64,000 nucleotides of DNA from Epiperipatus broadwayi (taxonomy: Eukaryota; Onychophora; Udeonychophora; Euonychophora; Peripatidae). A model generated the notes under the pieces. The model searched no databases, was not told the DNA's origin, and saw only the letters and a program-made list of their open reading frames with translations. The translations under genes were made by a program, and so were the position numbers. Of the stretch, positions 25,701 through 37,123 are shown piece after piece. The stretch's first letter is position 1; each line of letters starts with the position of its first letter. The stretch is from contig JAQFVV010006199.1 of NCBI GenBank assembly GCA_028023455.1, positions 5,714,972 through 5,778,971 of the forward strand, written 5' to 3'.

Positions 25701-26482
25701 TTTTCATAGAACTGTTTTTTTAAATATCAGATGCTAAACACTATGGAAGATTTTTTTAGTCATGAAGCCTTAGCTAATGGATAAATTTACGGGATTTATC
25801 TTAAAAACATTGATCAACAGTGGTGGCAATTATAATTTGTACATTCCATGAATATGATAGCATTGTTAGAGAAAATAAGAAACTAAACATGATTCATTAC
25901 ATCAAATTTATTTTTAATATGATAAATTGTCAGAAGTGTTGATAGAACAACATCAAATACCTTTTGCCACATTCAGTGTATTTTCTCAGCATTTTCAGTC
26001 TTTTAATATTGTTTCAGAATCCACTTTTCATTTTTTGTTTACATTTCCTGCCATTAAAAAACAAAAGCAAATAATGAAAAAATAAAAGTAGTTATATCTA
26101 CTATTTAGAACTTAATATAAATACCAACTTCTGTTCTATGTTCAATGATGATTGTTGATACCGGATATAATTGTAGCAAATAAAATATAACAATGAATGG
26201 CTTTATTCATTACAAAATTTTGAACATACAGTAGTTTGCAAGTATTATTAATAATTTAGTTGTTTTGTAAATCTAAAAGAATAGCTTAATTTGTTTACAA
26301 CTGTCTCTCTCTCTCTCACTTTCAATTAGTAGTAGCATGGACAGGTTTGCTATTGTTTTCTTTCAGCCTGCAGAACCAGTCTTATTGGTTGCTGCACATC
26401 AATATTCCTTGTCTGCATATTTAACTTCATTTATATAATGGAAATAACATTTACTAATTAATTTATACATATACACATACAT
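22751..26482. other. Non-coding AT-rich stretch
   Basis: I found no gene. The short ORFs at 22874, 23655 and 25332 have no motif and biased composition. An A10T9 junction lies at about 24973-24991 and a short TC repeat at about 26306-26318. Confidence 0.5.
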
Positions 26483-26551
26483 AATTCTTCGGAAAACAAT
26501 ACAATAATTAATACAGTAAACAATAATTATTGTATTGTTTTTCAAAGAATT
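26483..26551. repeat. Short inverted repeat (28-bp arms)
   Basis: Arms 26483-26510 (aattcttcggaaaacaatac...) and 26524-26551 are inverted copies with one or two mismatches and a 13-base loop. It is a MITE-like remnant or simple hairpin. No flanking target duplication could be assigned. Confidence 0.6.
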
Positions 26552-26770
26552 ATATATATATTATTATAATTGGAATACAGACATTGATTAATAATTTATG
26601 TACACATACATATTGTAATGGTATACATATGCCGTTACATTATTTTAAAACAAAAATAAAAGGGCAAAATAAATCTCAAATAAAATTGTTTAAAAGAAAA
26701 AAAAAACTAAAAGCCAAAATTAAAAGAGTTACAATAACATATATATTGTCGCACAGATGGAAAATTTTAA

Positions 26771-26783
26771 AAGTTTTTTTTTT
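26771..26783. repeat. Target site duplication of the inverted LINE, left copy
   Basis: aag followed by ten Ts, repeated at 32375-32387. It is low in complexity, so it is supported mainly by position at both element ends. Confidence 0.6.
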
Positions 26784-27060
26784 CATTTCAACAAAAATTT
26801 TTATTAACAATAAATAGTGATTACATACTAATAAAGGATAGATAAATGAATAAATTGTACAATAATATGATTGTATAATGTTCTATTTGTCATCTGGCTA
26901 GATTTTGTTATGAGAGTACAATTGTTATACTCTTATGTGGTTAGGTATAGTGATGAGATTCTAAATACTTGTTTAATAGAATAAGCATTTTTAATTTAAA
27001 CATGCATATTTTCTTTTAGAATTTCCTATTCTATAATGCTGGGTAGATGGGAGTTGATAA

Positions 27061-28554
27061 TCAGGAAAATGAAAGAGCAGTTAAAGACCAGGTGTCATCA
27101 AAGACTTTACTGGAGGCCAGGAGCTGGTCATGTTTCTTGATTTTTTTGAGCGTTTGATAAAACAATGGTATGATTTGTGGCGGGGGTAATTCCATGAGAG
27201 TTTTGCATCTCACTATCCATATGGAATAAAGGACAAAGGTAGAAAGCCTTATTATTGAAAAAAACCATTATGAATGGCATTTTCAAGTGAGAAAATCATA
27301 TCAGGTCTTATGTTGGAATTAATTATAATTATCTCTTTCAGTGTTTTAAGTCTTGGGCACCGGTGTATAATATGGTCTATGGTTTCATCTTCACGAGCAC
27401 ACAGACCACATATAGGATCAATGCTGTTAAAACCTCTTCGGTGATAAAGGAACCAATTCGTGGGAAGCGCATTAAGATTTATTTTAATGATGAAGTCAAG
27501 GAATTTGGGTTCCAGACTCCATCTTTTGAAGTGTGAAATGAGTCTTTGGTTGGTTATTTTTAGGCTGGTTTTAATGGGTTGTTGATTATAGTTGATTATA
27601 TTGTATGCTTCCCATAAGGTGATTTTTTTGTTAAGGTTAGAGGGCATTATTGGGTTATAAAGTTGTAAGTGGTCTATTAGGGAGGCTACCCATGAACTGG
27701 CAGAGGGCGGAGGACGATCTGTCGGTGTAATTTTTTTAATAATGTTGGAGTATCCACATGAGATGATCAGATTATGTAGAGTGTTGTGGGTTTTCTGTAA
27801 AATGATTGCTTGTATTGAGTGGAATGACAGTCCATTGAACCTGCATGGTCATTGGATGCCTTGCAAGCTAATAGCAACTGTCCTTCCTTTCCAGAGAAGT
27901 TTGGTACATAATCGGTTGATTTTATTTTGAAACTGTTTAGACATTTTTACGAATGGAAGATAGTATGAGATTTTTGGCATTATGATCATGTTGAGGAGGC
28001 CAACCTTTCCATATAATGAAAGGTATACTCTAGAGAGTGACGTGGTGATGGCTTCAGTTGAATGGAGGATTGCATCTTGAATCTCTCTTGCCATTGCAGT
28101 TGGTGTTTTGAAGATTGGGAAACCTAGGTATCTTTGGGGTTTTGCAGAAAAGGGAGAGTTAATTTGTTTACCAGACATGATCTTCCAGATGGAAGATTTG
28201 TTAAAGTTTATTTGTAGGCCAAGTTTCGCTGTATTTCTGTTTAAGATGTTCATGAGATGGGGAAGGTATTTAATGGTGGGAAGAACAACCATGATGTCAT
28301 CTATATATGCAAATACATTGAAGTTTTTATTGAGAGAGGGAAGGAAAATTCCTGGGAGGTTTTTTTCTATATCCATCAGAAGAGGGTTGATGTATGCTGT
28401 GAAGAAAAGGGCACTGAGTGGAGATCCTTGAGGGATCGACTTGTATGGCTTGAAGCCTGGTGTAATCTTGCCATCAAGAGAGAGAAAAATCTCTCTGTTG
28501 TTGAGCAGATTGCTGATCATCTGAACAATCCCGGCTGGAATGTCGCACATTCCA
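27061..28554 (-). pseudogene. LINE ORF2, 3' half: RT palm to C-terminal Cys/His motif
   Basis: From the inversion junction the minus strand encodes RT block B (SIPQGSPLSALFFTAY) and the catalytic YxDD block (FAYIDDIMVV). The thumb and C-terminal domain follow, with CGLCAREDETIDHIIHRC. The last segment ends in DDTWSLTALSFS before the stop at 27061-27063, parallel to DNTWSLIKLD in the 8-kb LINE. Two frame breaks are seen: near 27845 (between GRTVAISLQ and FNGLSFHSIQ) and near 27255 (at an A/T homopolymer). The first ~10 codons of the longest minus-strand frame (28583-28555) are antisense ORF1, not real ORF2. About 280 bp of 3' UTR with AATAAAAA follows to the tail at 26784. Confidence 0.85.
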
Positions 28555-30630
28555 GAACAAATAAAGATTATAGCGCAGAACAATTCATTGCTACTTCAGC
28601 CAACTTACAATCTAATCCAAGTTCTTCAATACCAATATTGAAAAATTCCTCTACGTATGCAAATATCGTAAGGTCTAAAAATTCTGAGAGCATCTCCGAA
28701 AATATTAAGGCCGATAATTTCAATGAACTATATTTGAATATCTCAGAACTAGACATAGAACAAGAATCAAACACTTTGGAAAATGTCTCATTTAATATAA
28801 ACGATCTTAATGACGACATGTTCCTAAAAATAAATAATGAGTTCAACAAAACGATTCCTAATAGCCTATATAAATCGTTTGCTAATTACTATAGCGATAA
28901 GTCGTTAATCTTAGCCATAACAAATCAACAATGTGCTCTATATAAGTTCCCTCTAGAACAGCTATACAGTCTAATCAATCAAAAACAATTAGGCAGAGGC
29001 ATTCATATGATTCTTAATCACCCCAATGACCGCTATGTTTTCGTTGAGTTTAAAACGTGGGCGGACCGTATGAACTTTAAAAATAAATTTTATACTATGC
29101 TCCATAGATATGAACCGTCCTGTTACACTATCCGGCAGAATCCAAAACTGCCTTGCCCACTTGAAAGAACAAGAACTACAAGACATCCTTATTAATTATG
29201 GCTCAGTTAGCAAATTTAAACACCTATTAAACCCTCACTGTGAAGATCAAATCCTGTCCAATACTGTTATCTTCACACTTACATTAAAGAAAAACATTAT
29301 ACCCACTGACATACCCACTATTATTACTGCAAGAGGCTCTCCTATGGTTTTGACTTTCAGGGGGTACATCCACAATGTTTCTTCTGCCTTGAAAGAACAC
29401 ACCTCATTAAAGACTGTGCAGCAAGAATATGTACACACTGTGGTATTAAAAAGAATAAAGTTCACAGATGTCCTGGTAGACCTACTAACATGGCTCTCAC
29501 ATCCTTAAATAGACAATCACCACATGGGCCTAATTCAATCAGCAACCTCACAAACCCAGACAACCTGATTCAAATAAATCCTCCAATAAACCCTTTCACA
29601 TCCAAACCTATCTTTTAAAATGAAAATATTCAAGAAAGATCAAACGACAACCTCTTCACTAATAGTAGTGAATCAGAGATCCAAGCAATTACATATACCG
29701 CGCCTAAACCAATCACTCAAACCGATAAGACTAAAGATCATACATACGATACATATTATACTAATCCCCGAGAAACAATACTAGGCCAAACTCTTGATAC
29801 AAAAGAAGGCAATATGACCAAACCACCTGATGAGAGCAAGGAAAATATAGGAGATGAAGAAAATACACTCAAAAAATTTCAAAACAATCCATCCATAACA
29901 ACTCTCACCCAGTCTAAAACCATTGATACATCCTCATTTGGGTCAGTTAAGTCCAGTAAACCTAAACAAAGTGATCCACAAACTGTCCTCAAATTCTTCA
30001 ACTCCTGCAATAATTAACCATCCAGATGAAAAGACTTGTCAAACATTCAACCCGAAACTCAGCATAGTTAATGTTTCCCAACAGTTACAGCAAACCGAAA
30101 ATGACTCAGGTCTAAAATTTAAAACAAATTCCTATAACAATAAAAAAACACTTTTATCAAAAGAACAGGAAAATGAAAAAAACACTGTTAAACTTCAAAA
30201 CCCTCAAAAAACCGACACAACAAATACCCAAAATACAAATAAGAAAATTAAAAGAAAATCAATTCTTTCATATAAATCAAGCTCTGATGATGATAGCACC
30301 CATCTGATACATTACTCACCTCCACCCTCTAACAAACAAATTTCAGATATATCAAGCACAAAGCCTCGCAAATCCATAGAAAAAAAGAGGAAAACCATGG
30401 ATCCTATAACCATTGATACCATTGATCCTTCTGACGAATCTCAGACAGATTACACTACTTCATCAGACACTGAAGACTTCATGGATGCGTTTCCGCAACC
30501 AACAACTATATCGCCAATCCATCCACAAATTCAATCACAAGACTCTGATTGCCAAACAACATCAGACCTCATTAACATGGAGATGTCCCACATTGACTTG
30601 GCACACTTTGCTGAGGACGGTTTGGATTAA
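28555..30630 (+). pseudogene. LINE ORF1 (gag-like, zinc knuckle), 5'-truncated and inverted
   Basis: ORF1 sequence starts at the junction without its native start codon; the plus-strand frame that opens upstream is antisense RT. It begins with a low-complexity N-terminal region including TYANIVRS. A fold containing LYKFPLEQLYSLI and LNHPNDRYVFVEF follows. In the third frame used there is a CX2CX4HX4C knuckle (CFFCLERTHLIKDC) and a second Cys/His cluster (CTHCGIKKNKVHRC) at about 29375-29475. The long Ser/Thr/Asn-rich tail ends at 30630. Frame changes occur near 29150, 29335 and 29600-29990. ORF1 proteins of this type bind element RNA. The stop is only 6 bases before the ORF2 ATG and in the same frame. 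Confidence 0.75.
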
Positions 30631-30636
30631 TCTATC

Positions 30637-32374
30637 ATGTTCTGCAAAATTGCTGGCATTAACATTCGCGGCATCAACTCAATTGATAGAGTTCTAGCTA
30701 TTAAAAACTGGCTCTCGCTCTGCTCCCCTCATATACTTCTTATGGGTGAAACTAAATATCACCATAAGACCGATCATAAAATACTATCTCTTCTCTCAAC
30801 TCTCGGATTTACTAGATTTTCTGTAGGCCATTCTGCTTCAGGTGGAGTCGGTATTCTTCTCAGCAAGTCAACACCACCAAACAGTTTTAGCATTCTATTC
30901 CTAGATGCCAATATTATTATCATAGAAATAGACTATTGGGGTTATCCGATCATCATAGCTTATATATATACAGCCAAAGACACCTCTCAATATCTAAAAA
31001 TAATCCACATCCTAAATGCCATCAATGCTAACAGAGCCTCCCCTACTATTCTTCTGGGAGACTTTAACACCACATACAATGACTTCAACAAGAGATTTTT
31101 GCATCTAATAAATCGCAGATTAATGTGTGGAGAGGGCTTCTTCCCTCCCGAAGCCTACTCTTTCTATACTAAAACTAAAAAGTCCCTGATTGATTTGGTT
31201 TACTACACCCCAGACCTCCATTTCAACCTTGATGCAGCCTTGGCTCCTGTTGCTTTCTCTGATCATATGGCTCTGATCTTACAACTTACACCTATTTCAA
31301 TCCCTGCATCTATTGATGGACCTGGTAAAACCATGCGCATGATCACCCAATCAAATATGACCGAAGCGATAGTATCTGAGGCATACATCCTTTTCCAGAA
31401 AATAAACATCCTTTCCCTTCCTGCTGAGGAGGGCTGGTTTTCCTTCATCGGAATACTACAATCCATATTAAATCACCACGCCAGGAAAATCAAAGGACCT
31501 AATGGCCTTCTAAATGATCTAACAGACATTAATATACAACTTCAAGCTTTACAGCAAAATTTCACAAATACAGAAAAAATCATCTCCCTTAAAAATCTGT
31601 ACAAAATTAAGCAAAAGTCCCTAGCAGAATATATATCCATCAGAAGAGCCAAATGTTTCTTAGCACAACAACACTGCTGGACGAGAGACTACCTTAGATG
31701 GGCACTGGGGTACAATAGAAAACAAATCACTCCCTTATCCATTAATTCTAATGGAACCAATCTCGTTGGCTTTCCAATGATGCAGCACATCAGCAAACAA
31801 TTCTGCCAATTAATGCAAAAAGATGGTGCTCCTCCTATAAACAGCTGGTTGGATGCTGGTGACCCCGGCGAACATGGCATCACAGAAATCCAAATCAAAA
31901 AGAAGATAACATCTCTCCTAGACGGCGTTCATCCTGGCCTTCATGGCATCCCAAATTTCCTTCTCAAACACCTCAGTCAATTCACTGTGCCAATTATTAA
32001 AAAAATGATTGATCACCTAGCCTCTGGCAACAGAAACATAACAGATCTTTACCCAGTGGCACTCATGCCTTTTATTAAAAAAGCAAAACCACTAAACGAC
32101 ATTAACAATATCCGGCCAATTTCCATGACTCCATTGCTTATCAAGATAATTGAATCAGTCATTAAAGATCAAATCCAAACTCAAATCCTTAGCCATATCT
32201 CGTCAAACCAATACGGGAAAAAGGGATCATCAACCTCGCATGCTATGTCCAATGTAACTGCACTATTCAATTACATCAGAGGACATCGTAAATCAAAACC
32301 TATTGCTGTCCAGCTGGATGTTGCGGCAGCATTTGATTCAGTCCAGATAAATATCCTCCTGGATATTCTGTTGG
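30637..32374 (+). pseudogene. LINE ORF2, 5' half: APE endonuclease and RT N-terminal part
   Basis: About 579 uninterrupted codons begin at an ATG 6 bases after the ORF1 stop. Residues 1 to ~225 are an APE-type endonuclease: GINIRGIN at the start, MGETK, LLGDFNTTYNDFN and the terminal SDHMALILQL catalytic motif. After a ~170-residue linker comes the RT N-terminus: PVALMPFIKKAK, NNIRPISMTPLLIKIIE, QYGKKGSST and the block A aspartate in AVQLDVAAAFDSV. The coding match stops at 32374, where target DNA (a T tract then an A tract) begins. The continuation lies at 28554 on the opposite strand. The open frame shows the insertion is not old. Confidence 0.9.
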
Positions 32375-32406
32375 AAGTTTTTTTTTTTTAAAAAAAAAAA
32401 AAAAAG
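32375..32406. repeat. Target site duplication and T12/A-run tract at the right LINE end
   Basis: aag, twelve Ts and then about sixteen As. The aag plus T run repeats the left end at 26771. The T|A junction matches the nick site preferred by the LINE endonuclease. Confidence 0.6.
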
Positions 32407-32707
32407 GTTTTAAGATAAAATATTTTTGTTAAAAGATTCCTATGTAATCTCAGTAAATGGAAATGATTGTTTTATTAATTAAACGAAAAGCAAACTAGCC
32501 TTTGGGGCTCTTATATAATTAAAAAAGTCAGATAAAAGAATAAAAAAATTAGGATGTCCAATAGAAGTAGCAACCAATGCTCAGACCTTAATGAAAATCA
32601 TTGGAACAGAAAACCTAATCCGGAGGGCCAAAATAAAAAAATAAAAAATTTCCAATAAAAGTTAGTTCCAGTTTGATTTTTTTGAGAAGGGTGAAAAGTT
32701 TGTCTTT

Positions 32708-32980
32708 TCACCCTCTCTCTTTTATTTCAAATGAAGTGACTGTTAATTTATGAATGGCACTATTGTAGACCCAAATCATATGGATCCTACAATAAAATAG
32801 TTCCAGGATTGAACCAGCTAAGACAGCCTCCAGATTAACTATGATATGAACAACAGACCGGTCTTCTATGAAAGTATGATTAATAAAGTCTTCGTGGGAA
32901 TTGGCTCCAAGAACCATGAGATTTTCTACTGTAAAGTATGAACTATAAAATTTTAAAAAGTAATTAAGAACTTTCATCAA
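32708..32980 (-). CDS. Unrecognised ORF, possible exon
   Basis: A 90-codon minus-strand frame with more balanced composition than its surroundings. The useful part would start after ttcatactttacag (about 32932-32945), which resembles a splice acceptor, and would run to the stop at 32708. The residues include GANSHEDFINHTF and SVVHIIVNLEAVLAGSI. I do not recognise a domain and no neighbouring exon is evident. It could be the last exon of a host gene, a transposon scrap, or chance. Confidence 0.2.
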   Translation of the reverse strand: MMKVLNYFLKFYSSYFTVENLMVLGANSHEDFINHTFIEDRSVVHIIVNLEAVLAGSILELFYCRIHMIWVYNSAIHKLTVTSFEIKERG

Positions 32981-32989
32981 TATTTAACA

Positions 32990-34223
32990 AACTTTTAATA
33001 ACCAGGCAAACATAACTTTTAAAGTGAACTTTATCTGACTTATTAAGATTTCAAATTTTATATATTTGAGTTTTCTAATTTAATTAAATTATTTCTATTT
33101 TTTTTATTAATATTTATTGACTAATTAGTTAAATGTATTAAATTTATGTTGGGTATAGATAGCTGCATAGATTCATTAATGTTTAGTTATTTTTTTTTGA
33201 TTTTCCAATGATTAAAATATATAGATATCAGTAAATATGACACCTCATGCTGAGTGTCCAAATGTATTTATTCATATATCTTTTAAGTTATTGGGGTCAT
33301 TATGATGAGTGTCATTGGGTATATTGTAAATTTCCCTCTGCAATTCCATCAATAACTTTATATTTTAATCATGTTTATTTTGAAGGGGTTTAATTTTAGC
33401 CTATTTGTCTTGTGGTTAGGTTGATGCTGGTGGAAGGATATATGGGTGTTTATATCAATGTAATGTGAAGCATGTTTAGCATACAGGGAAAAGCCCAATT
33501 GAATGCATGACCCAAAGATGTAGTCATTGAATTTCAATGGATGCAGATGTATTTCCTGCACCATTAACCCCTTTTTAGCTTTATGGATAGGGTCTATAAG
33601 TCAGCAGATAGACCACTCTTCCCCATACGTAGCATTTTCCTTTAATTATTTTATATACATGATTTCTTCACCAGGCAGATGCACATTCCTGTACAGGATG
33701 AGGATCAAGTCCTTCAAATAATATCATGCTGTCAGATGTACATTCCTGTCAGCATGGTTTTATGCTAGCATTTTCATATTGCATTGGTTGTGTCTATGTA
33801 TCTAAAAGCAGGCATTAGTTTGGCTATGAATTTTTAGTCTAAGATTGAATGATTGTTTTGAAAAGTTTTTAGCTGAGAAACCTATGTAGCCTATCTATAG
33901 TCAACATTCTAAAGTAAAAATATTATTCTACTGTCCATCTATGTGGATTTTTTTAATAATTTAAATTTAAAAAATAATAACCAACTTAAAATTAATATTA
34001 AAATCTAAACAAAATAAATTTTATTTTTCAATTTTAAATATTTATATATGTGTATTAATAAATGTTTTTTGTGTGTGTTATTACTGGCAGTGGCTTATTT
34101 TATTTATTTATTTTTTTTAAATTTTTTTTTTATTATTAAAAATATATCTCTGCATCTCCATGAGCTAGTGGCATGAGCTAACAGTCGTAATAAAATAAAA
34201 TAATATAAAATTAGATCTTAACA
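32990..34223. other. Non-coding stretch
   Basis: No gene or structured repeat is recognised. From 33400 to 33800 the composition is slightly less AT-rich but frames are short. Confidence 0.4.
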
Positions 34224-35537
34224 CTATTGTACCAGTCGAAAAATGTCCACCACCTGAATGTAAGTCGGATCCAAACTCAACTGAACCAAACCCAACTCAC
34301 CAGCTCATATTAGTAGAAATCTAAATCGATGGCACAGTGCTATGCACCAAGAAACTAGATCAATGGTTGGTGAGAATTAGAGACCCCTGAACTGATACTA
34401 ATATCGGATAATTAATTAACTTAAAATACTTTTTTAAATCGAATCATATGTATATGTTCGGGTTGCCAATACAGACAGCAAGTATTAACATTAAAATAAT
34501 TATAAAAGAATTAAGAACTAAGAAACCAAGTGTGTTTAGAAAATATTTAATAATAATAATTTGTTTTGTTTGAATTTTAAATAATGATTATATTAATCAC
34601 CTCTAGCCTTTAAACAAAGTTTATAATTATAATAAGAGTGGTGGTCCTTATTATATGCCAATGAATATTACACAATATTTGAAAGTCTATGTCTATGCCC
34701 CCAACAAGAAATAAAAGGCAGATAAAGGTATTCATTAGTAAAGGAAATTATTACTCTAATTTTATACGAAAGAATGTGATATTTATTTTCACATTCGCAA
34801 ATCCATTCATGAAGAGCAAGATACGTATTTTAGGGCATAACTTTAATCTTTATTGGAAAACTTATTTACTGAGAATTTGTTGGACTTTAATTTAAATCAC
34901 TTCATCATGAATTACGAGCATCAGAGCGGGCTTTACCGGAACAGAGAGGCAACGGTGCTGACGAATTATGAGCTATAAAGTGAAATTGAAAGACGATAGC
35001 TAGTCGATAATCGAAGTCCTATGGCGGCTTGCATCTGACAAGTCTTATGCCCTTTGACTAATATGAACAGGAGAGGAAGTGCTTTCTTCCTCGATAATTT
35101 AAAATAACAGAAATATTATCACCGACCAGCCTAACGGAGCGGAAGATTGCCCTACGTCAGCAACGTTGAAGATGATGACTTACTAGTCACCGTTTGAGAA
35201 CTAAAACCCAATTATAGAATGCTCTACATGATGACTTGATCAAATGAATTAAAGTCAAACGAGCTTTTAAGTAAAACTATTTCAAAGCATTTATAAAATT
35301 ATATTAGTTATGCCCCAAACATCGTGCCCCTCCTGAATCTAAATAGCAATTAACTGAAATTTGAATTAGAGTATATTTAGTTGATTCCTTTATCGACCCT
35401 TTTGCAGAAAACATTTTAAGATTATATATGAGTAAATACATATTGGTGAATATGAAAAATAGCTGGGGCATAGATTAAAAACGGAGCTAATAATTTATTA
35501 TTAGCCAATTATAAAAATAGTAAACATGTAATAATTT

Positions 35538-35660
35538 CTTTCGACTCGATGATTGATAGAACTTATAAATTTAGTTCTAATGGGAGAGAACTACTATTAG
35601 AATTAATATTATATTATTTGCGTGAGGCAAATAGAACAAAGGAGCTCATCGAGTCGAAAG
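35538..35660. repeat. Perfect 15-bp-arm hairpin inside the LTR
   Basis: ctttcgactcgatga (35538-35552) pairs with tcatcgagtcgaaag (35646-35660). The loop contains a smaller hairpin (agttct/agaact). In the other LTR one arm is mutated and the other partly deleted (around 41157 and 41257-41267), so this copy preserves the older state. Confidence 0.7.
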
Positions 35661-36329
35661 ATTATTGGCATATAATTAAAAATAAATGACATTAATAAAG
35701 CACACAAATATATATAATATAATAAATGAACTGCCAAGTAAGAAAAGAGAAAGTTTAAAGACTAGAGATTGAGAGAATTTATATAAATTTAAAAATAGCA
35801 TAAATAAAAGGGTTTCACAGAGTATTACATTTATAGAATGAAAAGAGCTCTTAAGGGAAGTGTAAAATAAAGTTCGGAAACTGGCCAGAAAGTTTAAGGT
35901 TCATTATGGAAATATATTACCCATTTCTTCCGGGGCTGGTTCCCTTAGTTTACACGTCCGGGTTGGTAAAAATGTAGGCATGCATTCGGTCGATTACTTG
36001 AACAGTATTTTAATGAATTTTCATGATTTTAGCAGCATGATTGGTCTGGAAAGAATTTAGCAGCTCCATTGAAGATTTTTAGGGGACTTCAGGAACAATA
36101 GCCAGATTCCTGACATTTAGCCCCTTACCATGATAGGAACACTTTTTGAATTCATGATTTTGAACAGCACATAATTTACTGGCACTTTTCTGCAACAAAG
36201 ATGGCTTTTTTTTCTCCAAACTTTTCAGAGCTATATATACTGTCCTCTGATGCCTTCAGGCTAGCGCTTCTTTCATTATCAATGTTTTTAGATACATTCC
36301 TTCGATAAGGCTTTCAAACTCATTAACTT

Positions 36330-36359
36330 GAATTCATTTTCTAATTAGAAAATGAATTC
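36330..36359. repeat. 30-bp perfect palindrome in the LTR
   Basis: gaattcattttctaa followed by its exact reverse complement. It is conserved at 41944-41973 in the other LTR. The role is unknown. Confidence 0.8.
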
Positions 36360-36850
36360 TTAAAATCAGAAAATGATTTTAATTAGGAAATCCTTATCTT
36401 TTTTTCTAATTAATAAAACTTTAACTGTTGTTTTTGGAAAGGGAAAATCTGAAAGCTTATCGAAAGAATGTAGCTTTTAATCATTAAAACTTTAACAAAT
36501 TATTTAAAAATAAAATCAAACATTCCCGACGCAATGAAACTTTCAAACAATTATATATATTTAAATATTTACAAATATATACGCACAATCCATGCAGTTA
36601 TAATATATAAATTCATGAATAATTCTATCATGAATTTATTAATAGAATTGATCAATTTAAATCTGAAACTAATTAATTTTAATACACATTTATGAAATAA
36701 GTTATTCTTTATGGAAATTAGCGTGGATTGAACGTATAAAGCCCCATTGCATCGGAAATTTAAGGTTAGTACTAGGGTTTGAAGTGGGCTTATGGCTAGA
36801 TGTCATGAAGCTAGGATCGAACTCAGATCCGACTGCTTCATTTCTTTTCA

Positions 36851-37123
36851 CTTCAAAAAAAAAACAATGAAAAAAAAATCTCTTTACTTATGCGTGATAC
36901 AGTTACATAAGTGTAATCCACTAATTGGTAGACTCTGGGAGAACAGCATGAGCATGAATAATATCATCTGTACAAACTACAAAATTATACATGTCTCACT
37001 GCGATATTTTTTTAATATTATCTAGCTTATAATAAATCGGTCCGATAATCAAGTCTCATTTTCCCTATGGTCATATCAGTCGGTCATCTGCATATATATC
37101 TGTCTCTTCATTTAATGGTTGTC
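36851..37123. other. Short non-coding gap between gag and the 3' LTR
   Basis: This 273-bp stretch has A-rich runs. No polypurine tract is evident on the minus strand next to the LTR; only gaag precedes it. This is a weak point in the element call, or the site has decayed. Confidence 0.4.

Larger units (their letters stand above)
26784..32374 (-). mobile_element. LINE insertion with twin-priming 5' inversion
   Basis: One LINE is present as two opposite-facing pieces. The 3' part (26784-28554) runs on the minus strand from mid-RT to the 3' end. The 5' part (28555-32374) runs on the plus strand from within ORF1 to mid-RT. The RT sequence breaks at equivalent points in the two pieces, so little or nothing is lost. 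The whole is bounded by aag plus T10 or more at 26771-26783 and 32375-32387. In element orientation this is TT|AAAA, the cleavage pattern of APE-type LINEs. This order (target, antisense 5' half, sense 3' half, tail, target) is what twin priming predicts. Confidence 0.85.
34228..36850 (-). repeat. 3' LTR of the gag-only element
   Basis: This is a 2623-bp copy, nearly identical to 39831-42414. It keeps a 39-bp segment, between two ctagg motifs (36772-36776 and 36811-36815), that the other copy lacks, consistent with a deletion between short repeats. Two strong foldable features are listed separately. The 68-residue plus-strand ORF at 34689-34895 recurs in the other LTR with two amino-acid differences; it is antisense to gag and has no motif, so it is probably not a gene. 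Confidence 0.85.

Noticed and set aside
28257-28554. N-terminal ~100 residues of the long plus-strand frame starting at 28257
   Set aside because: This stretch is the antisense of LINE RT; real ORF1 sequence starts only at the inversion junction near 28555.
34689-34895. 68-residue ORF in the left LTR with a near-identical partner at 40301-40507
   Set aside because: It repeats only because the LTR repeats. It is antisense to gag, AT-rich and without a motif.
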